DNA of 13,297 bases. Source: Chloroflexota bacterium. GTDB lineage: Bacteria; Chloroflexota; Limnocylindria; Limnocylindrales; CSP1-4. The DNA lies in NCBI GenBank assembly GCA_021801545.1, contig JAJYXX010000079.1, positions 1 to 13,297 on the forward strand, in the 5' to 3' direction. The notes beneath the pieces were generated by a model that was given only the letters and a program-made list of their open reading frames with translations, was not told the DNA's origin and made no database searches. The position numbers and the translations under genes are program-made. Positions 7,620 to 13,297 of the stretch are shown here, one piece after another (the first letter of the stretch is position 1; every line of letters starts with the position of its first letter).

Positions 7620-7653
7620 GGTGGCCGGGGACCGGGTGGCCGCCTGGGGACCG
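7620..7653. repeat. Imperfect direct repeat in the operon leader
   Basis: GGTGGCCGGGGACCG (7620-7634) is repeated directly as GGTGGCCG, four extra bases, GGGGACCG (7635-7653). It lies in the 5' untranslated leader of the polyamine operon, between the inverted repeat and the potA-like start. The GC-rich units can pair in several ways in the RNA; no known riboswitch consensus is recognised. Confidence 0.4.
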
Positions 7654-7659
7654 GCGCTG

Positions 7660-7685
7660 TACTGCAACGTTGCGGAGTTGCAGTA
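7660..7685. promoter_or_regulatory. Inverted repeat, probable operator of the polyamine operon
   Basis: TACTGCAAC (7660-7668) and GTTGCAGTA (7677-7685) are perfect 9-bp inverted arms with an 8-bp spacer. The spacer itself starts with GTTGCGG, so a second, nested 10-bp palindrome GCAACGTTGC is present at 7664-7673. The repeat starts 10 nt after the -10 element of the operon promoter, covering about +4 to +29, the position at which a bound repressor blocks transcription. The likely ligand is the MerR-XRE-cupin protein of the same operon; this is inferred from location only. Confidence 0.65.
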
Positions 7686-7695
7686 GCGTGCCGGG

Positions 7696-7725
7696 AGGAT
7701 AGGGCGCGCCGAAAGCGCATGTCAA
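7696..7725 (-). promoter_or_regulatory. Sigma-70-type promoter of the polyamine operon
   Basis: On the minus strand a perfect -35 TTGACA (7725-7720) is followed, after 18 nt, by TATCCT (7701-7696), which matches four of six -10 bases. The expected transcription start is near 7690-7688, giving a leader of about 100 nt before the GTG at 7585. All six genes downstream are co-directional with short gaps, so this promoter probably serves the whole operon. Confidence 0.65.
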
Positions 7726-7977
7726 GGGTGCGGGCTGGATTCGTTCCTCGTACAGAATAGGACGATCATCCTCGAAATCCGCAGCCGGCGAGCCGCGTGT
7801 CCGTCTCTCCGCCAGGCTCGGGGCCATGTGCGGCGGGTCCGGAACCGGCCGACGGCGCTCGCAGGCGAACCGGGGTAGGATTCGCGCGACGATCGCCGAG
7901 GAAACCCGATCCGCGACGAGCGGACGGGGACGAGCCCTCGCCGACGTCGCGACAACCGAGCCGAGGAGCCAGAGTCG
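7726..7977. other. Divergent intergenic region upstream of mrp
   Basis: I see no gene between the polyamine promoter and the mrp start. An imperfect inverted repeat with TCGTTCCT (7741-7748) and AGGACGA (7759-7765) lies upstream of the polyamine -35. TAGGAT at 7876-7881 is a possible weak -10 for mrp, but no convincing -35 goes with it. GAGGAG at 7963-7968 is the mrp ribosome site, 9 nt before its ATG. Confidence 0.4.
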
Positions 7978-9054
7978 ATGATCACCCTCAGCGAAGCCGC
8001 CGTCTACGACGCGCTGCGGACCGTCCAGGAACCCGAGCTCGGCGGCGACCTCGTGACGCGCAACATGGTGAAGGACCTGACGATCGCCGACTCGCGGGTC
8101 GCCCTCACGATCGAGCTGACGACGCCGGCCTGTCCGCTCAAGGACGAGATCGAGGAGAACGTCCGCCAGGTCCTGCGGCCGCTTGGTGCCGAGACGATCG
8201 AGATCAGCTGGGGGGCGATGGTCCGGCGGGCATCTCCCGCCCAGCCCCAGCAGCTCGTGCCGGGCGTCAAGAACATCATCGCCGTCGCCTCGGGCAAGGG
8301 CGGGGTGGGCAAGAGCACCGTCAGCGTCAACCTCGCGGTCGCGCTCGCCCAGGCCGGGGCGTCGGTCGGTCTGCTCGACGCCGACATCACCGGGCCGAAC
8401 ATCCCGCTGATGATGGGCGTCGAGGGTCAGCCGGTGGCGAGCCCGAACGGCAAGATCATGCCGCTCGAGCGCTACGGGGTGAAGGTGATCTCGATCCAGT
8501 TCTTCGTCCCCGAGGGACAGCCGGTCGTCTGGCGCGGGCCGCTCGTCGGTGGCGCGATCCAGCAGTTCCTGCGCGACGTCGAGTGGGGCGAGCTCGACTA
8601 CCTCGTCATCGATCTGCCGCCGGGCACCTCGGACGCCCAGCTGACGCTCGCCCAGTCGGTGCCGATCAGCGGAACCGTCCTGGTAACGACCCCCCAGGAG
8701 GTCTCGCTCCTCGACGTGACGAAGGCGCTGGCGATGCTCGAGCGGATGAACGTGCCGGTGATCGGCGTCGTCGAGAACATGAGCGGCTTCGTCTGCGCCC
8801 ACTGCGGCGAGGTAACCGAGATCTTCGGCCGTGGGGGCGGCGAGCGCTTCGCGGCCGAGCATCGGATCGAGTACCTGGGCGGCATCCCGCTCGACGTCAC
8901 CGTTCGCCAGGGTGGCGACGCCGGCATCCCGGTCGTTGCCCAGCGCGAGCCCGGCCCGGCCGCCCAGGCGCTCACGATGCTCGCCCGGACGGTTGCGGCC
9001 CGGATGAGCGTCCGGGCGATGGCCAACCAGCAGCCGGTCCTGTCGATCTCCTGA
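7978..9054 (+). CDS. mrp: Mrp/NBP35-family iron-sulfur cluster carrier ATPase (ApbC)
   Basis: The 358-aa cytoplasmic P-loop protein carries Fe-S clusters and transfers them to apoproteins. Residues 1-85 form the MIP18/DUF59-like domain (VYDALRTVQEPELGGDLV, and TTPACPLKDEIEENV). The ATPase core starts with the deviant Walker A SGKGGVGKS (105-113) carrying the signature Lys of the MinD/Mrp class. It continues with LLDADITGPNIP (132-143), VVWRGPLVGGAIQQFL (183-198) and YLVIDLPPGTSD (208-219). The CxxC motif CAHC (C273, C276) should bridge the cluster in the dimer. Length and order match canonical bacterial Mrp. ATG 7978 has GAGGAG 9 nt upstream. It is transcribed away from the polyamine operon and converges on the cNMP-fold gene with 26 bp between stops; no functional link to either neighbour is evident. 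Confidence 0.95.
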   Translation: MITLSEAAVYDALRTVQEPELGGDLVTRNMVKDLTIADSRVALTIELTTPACPLKDEIEENVRQVLRPLGAETIEISWGAMVRRASPAQPQQLVPGVKNIIAVASGKGGVGKSTVSVNLAVALAQAGASVGLLDADITGPNIPLMMGVEGQPVASPNGKIMPLERYGVKVISIQFFVPEGQPVVWRGPLVGGAIQQFLRDVEWGELDYLVIDLPPGTSDAQLTLAQSVPISGTVLVTTPQEVSLLDVTKALAMLERMNVPVIGVVENMSGFVCAHCGEVTEIFGRGGGERFAAEHRIEYLGGIPLDVTVRQGGDAGIPVVAQREPGPAAQALTMLARTVAARMSVRAMANQQPVLSIS

Positions 9055-9080
9055 CCGGTCCGTGGGGCAGCGGGCGCCGT

Positions 9081-9560
9081 TCAGCCGCCGCTGATCACAC
9101 CCTCGGCTCCGAGCCGGTGGAGCTGCGACTGCGCCGCATCGAGATGCGCCGCGGCGATCCCGAACAGGCGCCGGATCAGGACCCGTGCCCCGGCTGATCC
9201 GCTGGCGACCAGGTCGAGGACCTGCCCGGACGGGAACTCGATCACCTCGATCTCGCCGACCGCCCGTCCGGTCGTCAGCGAGGTTGCCTCCTCGCGGAGC
9301 GTCGACCAGCCGAGGATCTCACCCGGGCCGAGGGTCTGGACGATGATCGAGTGCTCGCCCCGCGCGGCCCGGAGCACGAGGTGGCCGGACAGGATCGCAT
9401 ACATCGAGCGGGCGGGTCGCCCCTGCTCGAAGAGGACCTCACCGTCGGCCAGCCGGCGTCGTCGGGCGCTGGCGGCGAGCGGCGCGAGCTCGTCGGGCGC
9501 CAGGCCCCGGAAGAGCTCGAGCTGGGCGAGGTCGTCGCCCGTCACGCCGTCGTCGTTCAT
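9081..9560 (-). CDS. Stand-alone cyclic-nucleotide-binding-fold protein
   Basis: The 159-aa protein is almost only a CRP-type cyclic-nucleotide-binding barrel. LELFRGLAPDELAPLAASA (14-32) is the entry helix, followed by LADGEVLFEQGRPARSMYAILSGHLVL and LGPGEILGWSTL, then a C-terminal helix. There is no helix-turn-helix, so it is not itself a CRP-like transcription factor. The Arg that contacts the cyclic phosphate in CRP is not obvious: the cassette reads EEATSLTTGRAV, with Ser near the expected place. Binding of cAMP is therefore uncertain, and the protein may act in signalling or as a partner subunit. ATG 9560 has GGGAGGA 6 nt upstream (9573-9567), and its ATGA overlaps the stop of the CinA-like gene, pointing to coupled translation. 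Confidence 0.85.
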   Translation of the reverse strand: MNDDGVTGDDLAQLELFRGLAPDELAPLAASARRRRLADGEVLFEQGRPARSMYAILSGHLVLRAARGEHSIIVQTLGPGEILGWSTLREEATSLTTGRAVGEIEVIEFPSGQVLDLVASGSAGARVLIRRLFGIAAAHLDAAQSQLHRLGAEGVISGG

Positions 9561-10987
9561 CGCGTTTCCTCCCGGATCGGCGCGCGCCGGTCGCCGATCC
9601 CCGTCGTCGCCCCGGGTTTCGTGGTTCCCACAGTGTGCGCTTTCGGCGCCGACTCGGGCTGGCCGCCGGACTGGCCGCCGGGCTGGCGGGCGACCTCAGC
9701 GCCGGCCCGACTGCCGGGCTCGGGCTCGCCGGCCGCCTGGCGGAGCCGCTCGAGGAGGACGGCGGTGGCCAGGAGGGCTGCTCGGCTGCGGCCCTGCGCC
9801 CCGCCGAGGAACGCAAGGCGGCGCTCATGGTGCGCTTCGGCCGGGGTCGTGACGGCGATGTCGACCGCGGTGTCGTCACCGTGGGCGACGATCCGCAGGG
9901 CGAGCCCGACGTCGCTGCCGCCCCGGGCACGGACGTCCCGGGCGAGCCGGTTGAGCGCCTGCGCCTCCCCCCGAACCAGCGGTGCGGCGGCCAGGCTGTC
10001 GTCGTGCAGGGCCTCGCTCAGGCGCAGCCAGGCGCTGCCACCGAGGAGTGCGGCAAGGGTGCCACCCGTCCCGACCTCGGCCGTGGCGAGTGTCCAGCCG
10101 AGCGCCTCGAGGCGGCGCCCGATCGCCTCCGGCCAGGTCTCGGCGTCCCGGCCCCAGACGTACCGTCCCACCGCGCCCAGGACGATGGCCTCTGCCTCGG
10201 CGACGAGCTCTTCGGCCGGGCGCCCCGGTTGACCGTCCGCAGCCGGTTGGGCGACGGCCGAGATCCGCACGTCGACGGCGTCCGCCCGGGCGTAGGTCGC
10301 CACGACCGGGTTCGCTCGCCGGAGCAGTTCCTCGCCCAGGAGCTGGGCGACCTGCGACTCGCCGATCCCGGCCAGGCGGAACGTTCTGGTGACCTGGATC
10401 CGACCGAGCCCGCGCTGGCGGAGGCGGGGGAGCACCGCTTCGGTCCACATCGCCCGCATCTCGCGCGGCGGGCCGGGCAGGGTGACGATCAGCCGCCCGC
10501 CGGGGCGCTCGACCCACCAGCCGGGCGCGGTGCCGTTCGGGTTGGCGATCGAACGGGCCGAGGGGATCAGCCAGGCCTGCTTGATGTTCAGTTCCGGAAA
10601 CGGCAGGCCCCGGCGGTCCCACAGTCTGCGCAGCCAGGCCTCGAGGCCGGGGTCGACGACCGGCATCTCGCTGCACACCGCCGCGACCGCTTCGCGGGTG
10701 AGGTCGTCGGGCGTCGGCCCAAGACCGCCGGTCGAGACGACGAGATCGGCCCGCGTCAGGGCCTCGGCGAGCGCCCCGCGTACGAGGTCGAGATCGTCGG
10801 GCAGAGCGCTCATCCGGACCACCCGGACGCCGGCCGCGGTCAGCGAACGGGCGAGTTCGCCGGCGTTCGTGTCGCGCGTCTCGCCCGTCGTGAGTTCGCT
10901 GCCGATCGAGAGGAGCTCGGCGGTCAGGACCGGGCGGCCGGCCCGGCTGGCGGTCGGGGCGTGGTCTGCGTCGAGGGCGCCGTCCAT
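9557..10987 (-). CDS. CinA-family protein with degenerate C-terminal deamidase domain
   Basis: The 476-aa protein starts with a MoaB/Mog-like MoCF domain (about 24-190): ELLSIGSELTTGETRDTNA, then VSTGGLGPTPDDLTREAV (84-101) and IVTLPGPPREM (167-177), all close to CinA consensus. In CinA proteins this half has been linked to ADP-ribose pyrophosphatase activity. The C-terminal half (about 286-420) aligns in outline with the NMN deamidase domain. The hallmark AESCTGG is AEVGTGG here (303-309), which removes the conserved Ser-Cys, and the later TGIAGPGG loop is not recognisable (LRIVAHGDD instead). A Gly/Pro/Gln-rich tail of 56 residues follows (421-476). Deamidase activity is probably lost. The start was taken as ATG 10987, which lacks a good Shine-Dalgarno; an in-frame ATG at 11053 would add 22 residues. 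It overlaps the cNMP-fold gene by 4 nt. Confidence 0.85.
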   Translation of the reverse strand: MDGALDADHAPTASRAGRPVLTAELLSIGSELTTGETRDTNAGELARSLTAAGVRVVRMSALPDDLDLVRGALAEALTRADLVVSTGGLGPTPDDLTREAVAAVCSEMPVVDPGLEAWLRRLWDRRGLPFPELNIKQAWLIPSARSIANPNGTAPGWWVERPGGRLIVTLPGPPREMRAMWTEAVLPRLRQRGLGRIQVTRTFRLAGIGESQVAQLLGEELLRRANPVVATYARADAVDVRISAVAQPAADGQPGRPAEELVAEAEAIVLGAVGRYVWGRDAETWPEAIGRRLEALGWTLATAEVGTGGTLAALLGGSAWLRLSEALHDDSLAAAPLVRGEAQALNRLARDVRARGGSDVGLALRIVAHGDDTAVDIAVTTPAEAHHERRLAFLGGAQGRSRAALLATAVLLERLRQAAGEPEPGSRAGAEVARQPGGQSGGQPESAPKAHTVGTTKPGATTGIGDRRAPIREETR

Positions 10988-11135
10988 GCCGGGAGAGTAG
11001 CGCACGGACGGCCACTCCCGGTCATCGCGGGGCGCACTCTCGACGATCGGCACTTGCCGGGTCCGGTGGTCGGTCGGGTACGCTACAGCTCACCGGGTCC
11101 GCGCCCGACACCACCGACGACCGGGAGAGCAGGTG

Positions 11136-11777
11136 ATGGCTGATCTCGAGCGAAGTGGCTACAACGAGTTCGACCGACTCCTCGCGCTCGTGCGCACGAC
11201 GCGCGAAGTGCTCGACGTCCTGATCGGGCAGGGCGAACTGCCGGCCGGTGGCGCCGACTACCTCGCCGGGGCGACGCTGCCCCATCTCGAGCACGTCGAG
11301 GCCGGCTTCCGGGGCTGGCTGCGAGCGAGCGAGGCGGATTTCGCCGAGCTCCAGTACCTCGTCCTCCAGGCGGCCGACTTTCGGCTCGGGCCGCCCCGCT
11401 CGGCCGCCGAAGCGCGAGCGGCCGCAACCGAGGCTGCCGTCGAGCGCACGATCCCCGGCCGCGCCCAGCCCCCGATCCGGGTCGCCGATGCCTGGAACCT
11501 GCTCGGTCTCGCCCACGCCCGGCTCGTCCTCGCGTTCATGCCGCGCCTGCGCGAGGACGAGGTTCGCTACCCGGCCGGGCGGCGGACGTACGCCGACATC
11601 GCGGTGCCGCGCGGTCCGGTCGAGTTGATGGGCCGGATCGAGGAGCTCGAGCGCCAGCTCTGGCGGGCGGCAACCGGGCGACGCCCCCGGCCTCTGGATC
11701 CGGCGTTCCGCCGCACGTACGGCTTCTTCGACGTCGCCGACCGACTGGGCGGGCGGACGTTCAGGAACCTGAGCTGA
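11136..11777 (+). CDS. Conserved-looking hypothetical protein, helical, cytoplasmic
   Basis: I do not recognise this 213-aa protein. It has no signal peptide or membrane segment and is predicted by eye to be mainly helical: an N-terminal helix (EFDRLLALVRTTREVLDVLI), an acidic/aromatic middle (LRASEADFAELQYLVLQAADF), an Ala/Arg-rich helix (100-115), and a segment DAWNLLGLAHARLVLAFM. The C-terminal part is basic (RRPRPLDPAFRRTYGF). It is divergent from the CinA-like gene. GTG 11133 directly precedes ATG 11136; the ATG was chosen because GGGAGAG lies about 7 nt upstream of it. A weak promoter, TTGCCG (11054-11059) then TACGCT (11079-11084), spaced 19 nt, may drive it. Base composition and codon use fit a real gene. 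Confidence 0.75.
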   Translation: MADLERSGYNEFDRLLALVRTTREVLDVLIGQGELPAGGADYLAGATLPHLEHVEAGFRGWLRASEADFAELQYLVLQAADFRLGPPRSAAEARAAATEAAVERTIPGRAQPPIRVADAWNLLGLAHARLVLAFMPRLREDEVRYPAGRRTYADIAVPRGPVELMGRIEELERQLWRAATGRRPRPLDPAFRRTYGFFDVADRLGGRTFRNLS

Positions 11778-11780
11778 CGT

Positions 11781-11810
11781 CCGGCCGCCAGGCGATGGAT
11801 CGCCGGCCGG
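11781..11810 (+). terminator. Stem-loop just after the hypothetical gene
   Basis: CCGGCC (11781-11786) plus GGCGAT (11791-11796) can pair with ATCGCC (11799-11804) plus GGCCGG (11805-11810), leaving a 4-nt bulge and a tight 2-nt loop. It begins 3 nt after the stop codon. No T-run follows, so it may be a weak or factor-assisted terminator, or only a 3'-end stabilising structure. Confidence 0.35.
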
Positions 11811-11834
11811 GCGACGATCGCGGTCCCGGCGGGC

Positions 11835-11840
11835 TATCAT
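11835..11840 (+). promoter_or_regulatory. Possible -10 element upstream of the membrane protein
   Basis: TATCAT lies 38 nt before the proposed CTG start and 25 nt before its ribosome site. No convincing -35 box is seen 16-18 nt upstream, so the call is tentative. Confidence 0.25.
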
Positions 11841-11865
11841 CAGCTGAGCGCCCAGCCGTGCCACC

Positions 11866-11880
11866 GGAGGCCCAGCTCTG
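11866..11880 (+). promoter_or_regulatory. Strong Shine-Dalgarno sequence paired with a CTG start codon
   Basis: GGAGG (11866-11870) is followed by 7 nt and CTG (11878-11880), which is in frame with the downstream membrane protein. The frame is closed upstream by TGA at 11845-11847. No in-frame ATG, GTG or TTG occurs between that stop and GTG 12022, which lacks a good ribosome site. CTG is thus the best-supported start. Confidence 0.55.
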
Positions 11881-12795
11881 AACGACACCACGCCGCCCAG
11901 CGACGCGCCGGGCGAGGCCGGGGCCACGCCCCCACCTTCCGGCACCGACTCGCCACCGGGTGCGACCCCATCTCCCGGCGCCGACCAGCCACCGGGCGTC
12001 ATCGATCAGCTGAAGCGGGTCGTGGGCGCTGGTCGCCGGCTGGCCGAGGCGCACCTCGGGCTGGCCAGGGCAGAGCTGGCGGGCATCCTCGATGACGCGA
12101 CCCAGGTCGGACTGGCGCTGGGGCTCGCCATCGCCTGCCTCGGGTTCGGTGGGCTGCTCGTCCCGATCGGCCTGACGCTCTTCCTCGGCGAGTGGCTGTT
12201 CGGCTCGATCGGCTGGGGGGTTCTCCTCGGCGCCGAGTTCGCAGTCGCGGTCGCGGTCCTCCTCGTGCTCGACGCCCTCGACATCCCGCGCTCGACCCTT
12301 GCCCGCCGGCTCGTCGTCGCGCTCGGCGCGGGGCTCGTCGCCGCGGTCCTCTTCGGGTTGGCAGCCACGAACAACGCCTGGGCGGCCATCGGCGAGGCGA
12401 TCCTCCCCGGCGTCGCCAGACTGGACCGGCCGCTCGCGACCGCGGCCCTCGTCGGGGGCGCGCTCGGCGGGCTGCTCGGCCTGCTGATCGGTGCCGCGCG
12501 CGCTGATGGGAGTCGGGTGCCGGCGGCGATCGCGGGCCTCGCCGGCGGGGCGCTCGTCGGTCTCGCTCTCGGCGCGTTCACCGCCATTTCGTTCACACCG
12601 GAGGTCGGCGTCGCGATCGGGGCCGCCCTGATGCTCGCGCTCTGGTCGGTCCTCTCGGCGCTCGAGCTGCGCGGCTACGACTGGGGAGCGCTCAAGGCCC
12701 GCTTCTACCCGAACACGACGATCGAGACCACGCAGGAGACCCTCGAATGGCTTCACGGGATCCAGGAACGGACGCTGCCCGGCAGGAAGTCCTGA
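11878..12795 (+). CDS. Multi-pass membrane protein, possibly holin-X-like at its N-terminal part
   Basis: From the CTG start the protein has 305 aa. Residues 1-40 are Pro/Gly/Thr/Ser-rich and probably disordered (TPPPSGTDSPPGATPSPGA). An amphipathic helix follows (VIDQLKRVVGAGRRLAEAHL, continuing to ARAEL), then six hydrophobic segments at about 76-102, 110-132, 140-161, 179-200, 206-231 and 233-254. The soluble tail (KARFYPNTTIETTQETLEWL) ends in GRKS. The Leu/Ala/Arg/Glu helix before the first two membrane segments recalls actinobacterial holin-X (Phage_holin_3_6) proteins, but those have only two segments, so the match is tentative. If translation started at GTG 12022 the product would have 257 aa and lose the disordered part and half of the helix. 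Its 3' end overlaps the next gene by 49 nt. Confidence 0.7.
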   Translation: MNDTTPPSDAPGEAGATPPPSGTDSPPGATPSPGADQPPGVIDQLKRVVGAGRRLAEAHLGLARAELAGILDDATQVGLALGLAIACLGFGGLLVPIGLTLFLGEWLFGSIGWGVLLGAEFAVAVAVLLVLDALDIPRSTLARRLVVALGAGLVAAVLFGLAATNNAWAAIGEAILPGVARLDRPLATAALVGGALGGLLGLLIGAARADGSRVPAAIAGLAGGALVGLALGAFTAISFTPEVGVAIGAALMLALWSVLSALELRGYDWGALKARFYPNTTIETTQETLEWLHGIQERTLPGRKS

Positions 12796-13297
12796 GGGCA
12801 CGCGACGAGCTCTCGGCGGAGCTCGAGCGACTCGAAGCGGCCACCCGGGCGGCCCTCGATATCAGGACGAAAGTGCGCCGGAACCTCGGCCGGACCGCGG
12901 CCGTCGTCGGCGCTGCCTCGTTCCTTGCGGCCGGCGGCCCGAGGCGGGTCGCGCGCGGCATCCGGCGGGTGATTCGAGGGGCGCCACCGGCCTACCCCTC
13001 GAGCCTCCTGCCGGACGAGATCGAGAAGGTCGTCCGCTCCCTCGGCGACGACGGCGAGAAGGTGCGCGGGGTCCTCGAGCGCGAGTTCGCCGCCTACGTC
13101 AGCGAGCACAAGGAGGCCGATCAGCGGTTCTGGCGGGAGATGCTCCTGGGTGGACTCGTCCGCCCGGTCGGCGGCCAGCTGGCCCGCCTGGCCGCCCGGC
13201 GGCTCCTCCAGCCGGACCTGGAGCGATACCTCGAGTGGCTTGGTCGGATTCGCGAACGGCAGGCCGGGCAGTGGGCGACGGGCCGCGCGTCAGAGCC
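12747..13297 (+). CDS. Coiled-coil protein with one short hydrophobic segment (3' partial)
   Basis: The frame starts at ATG 12747, with AGGAGA ending 7 nt upstream, and stays open to the right edge for 183 codons. The first 45 residues form a charged helix likely to be a coiled coil (QEVLRARDELSAELERLEA). One weakly hydrophobic stretch follows (TAAVVGAASFLAAGG, about 50-64), then a very Arg-rich part (RRVARGIRRVIRG) and a second acidic/basic helical part (DEIEKVVRSLGDDGEKVRGV). I do not recognise the family. The first 49 nt overlap the membrane-protein gene in another frame, so the two are probably translationally linked and may act together at the membrane. A small membrane-associated scaffold of the DUF3618/YqjD kind is one possibility, unproven. 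Confidence 0.7.
   Translation, partial: MASRDPGTDAARQEVLRARDELSAELERLEAATRAALDIRTKVRRNLGRTAAVVGAASFLAAGGPRRVARGIRRVIRGAPPAYPSSLLPDEIEKVVRSLGDDGEKVRGVLEREFAAYVSEHKEADQRFWREMLLGGLVRPVGGQLARLAARRLLQPDLERYLEWLGRIRERQAGQWATGRASE

Noticed and set aside
4857..7667. Very long minus-strand open frame of 936 codons across the transporter genes
   Set aside because: It is an Arg/Gly/Pro-rich shadow of the ATPase, binding-protein and permease genes, which have full motif support in their own frames; long spurious frames are expected at this GC content.
7741..7765. Imperfect inverted repeat TCGTTCCT / AGGACGA upstream of the polyamine -35 box
   Set aside because: One-base bulge and a 10-nt spacer; it could be an activator site but is short enough to arise by chance in this 392-bp gap. 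Kept only as a note in the intergenic entry.
9055..9080. Possible terminator between mrp and the cNMP-fold gene
   Set aside because: Only weak pairing (CAGCGG / CCGCTG across a long loop) and no T-run.

Overview
The window is about 70% GC with no rRNA, tRNA, IS element or CRISPR array. Gene order, codon use and the protein families present (Tat-type lipoprotein binding protein, Mrp with an N-terminal MIP18-like domain, GTG and possible CTG starts) suggest a high-GC member of the Chloroflexota (for example a Limnocylindria/Ellin6529-like lineage). An actinobacterial relative cannot be excluded from this sequence, and the assignment is inference.

Region 1 (3-854, +) is the 3' part of a polytopic membrane protein, possibly a glycosyltransferase of the ArnT/GT39 type, that enters from the left edge. 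It converges on region 2.

Region 2 (7725 down to 907, all on -) is a six-gene polyamine (spermidine/putrescine-type) operon: ATPase (potA-like), Tat lipoprotein substrate-binding protein (potD-like), two permeases (potB- and potC-like), a regulator carrying MerR, XRE and cupin domains in one chain, and a class III aminotransferase. Junctions are tight (60, 31, 1, -4 and 36 nt). At its head lies a clear promoter (perfect TTGACA, 18-nt spacer, TATCCT), followed directly by a 9+9-bp inverted repeat suited to a repressor site. The simplest model is a self-contained circuit: import a polyamine, sense it or a product through the cupin domain, derepress, and deaminate amine or GABA-type intermediates with the aminotransferase. 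Two features are unusual: the triple-domain regulator, and a roughly 49-residue, two-helix insertion inside the EAA coupling loop of the potB-like permease.

Region 3 (7978-9054, +) is an Mrp/NBP35-type Fe-S cluster carrier ATPase, divergent from the operon across a 392-bp gap. It converges on region 4 (10987 down to 9081, -), a two-gene unit in which a CinA-family protein with an eroded C-terminal deamidase domain overlaps, by ATGA, a stand-alone cyclic-nucleotide-binding-fold protein.

Region 5 (11136-13297, +) holds an unrecognised 213-aa helical protein, a multi-pass membrane protein that appears to start at a CTG codon, and a coiled-coil protein overlapping it by 49 nt and running off the right edge. 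The last two look like a translationally linked envelope or stress-associated pair, but no function is assigned.
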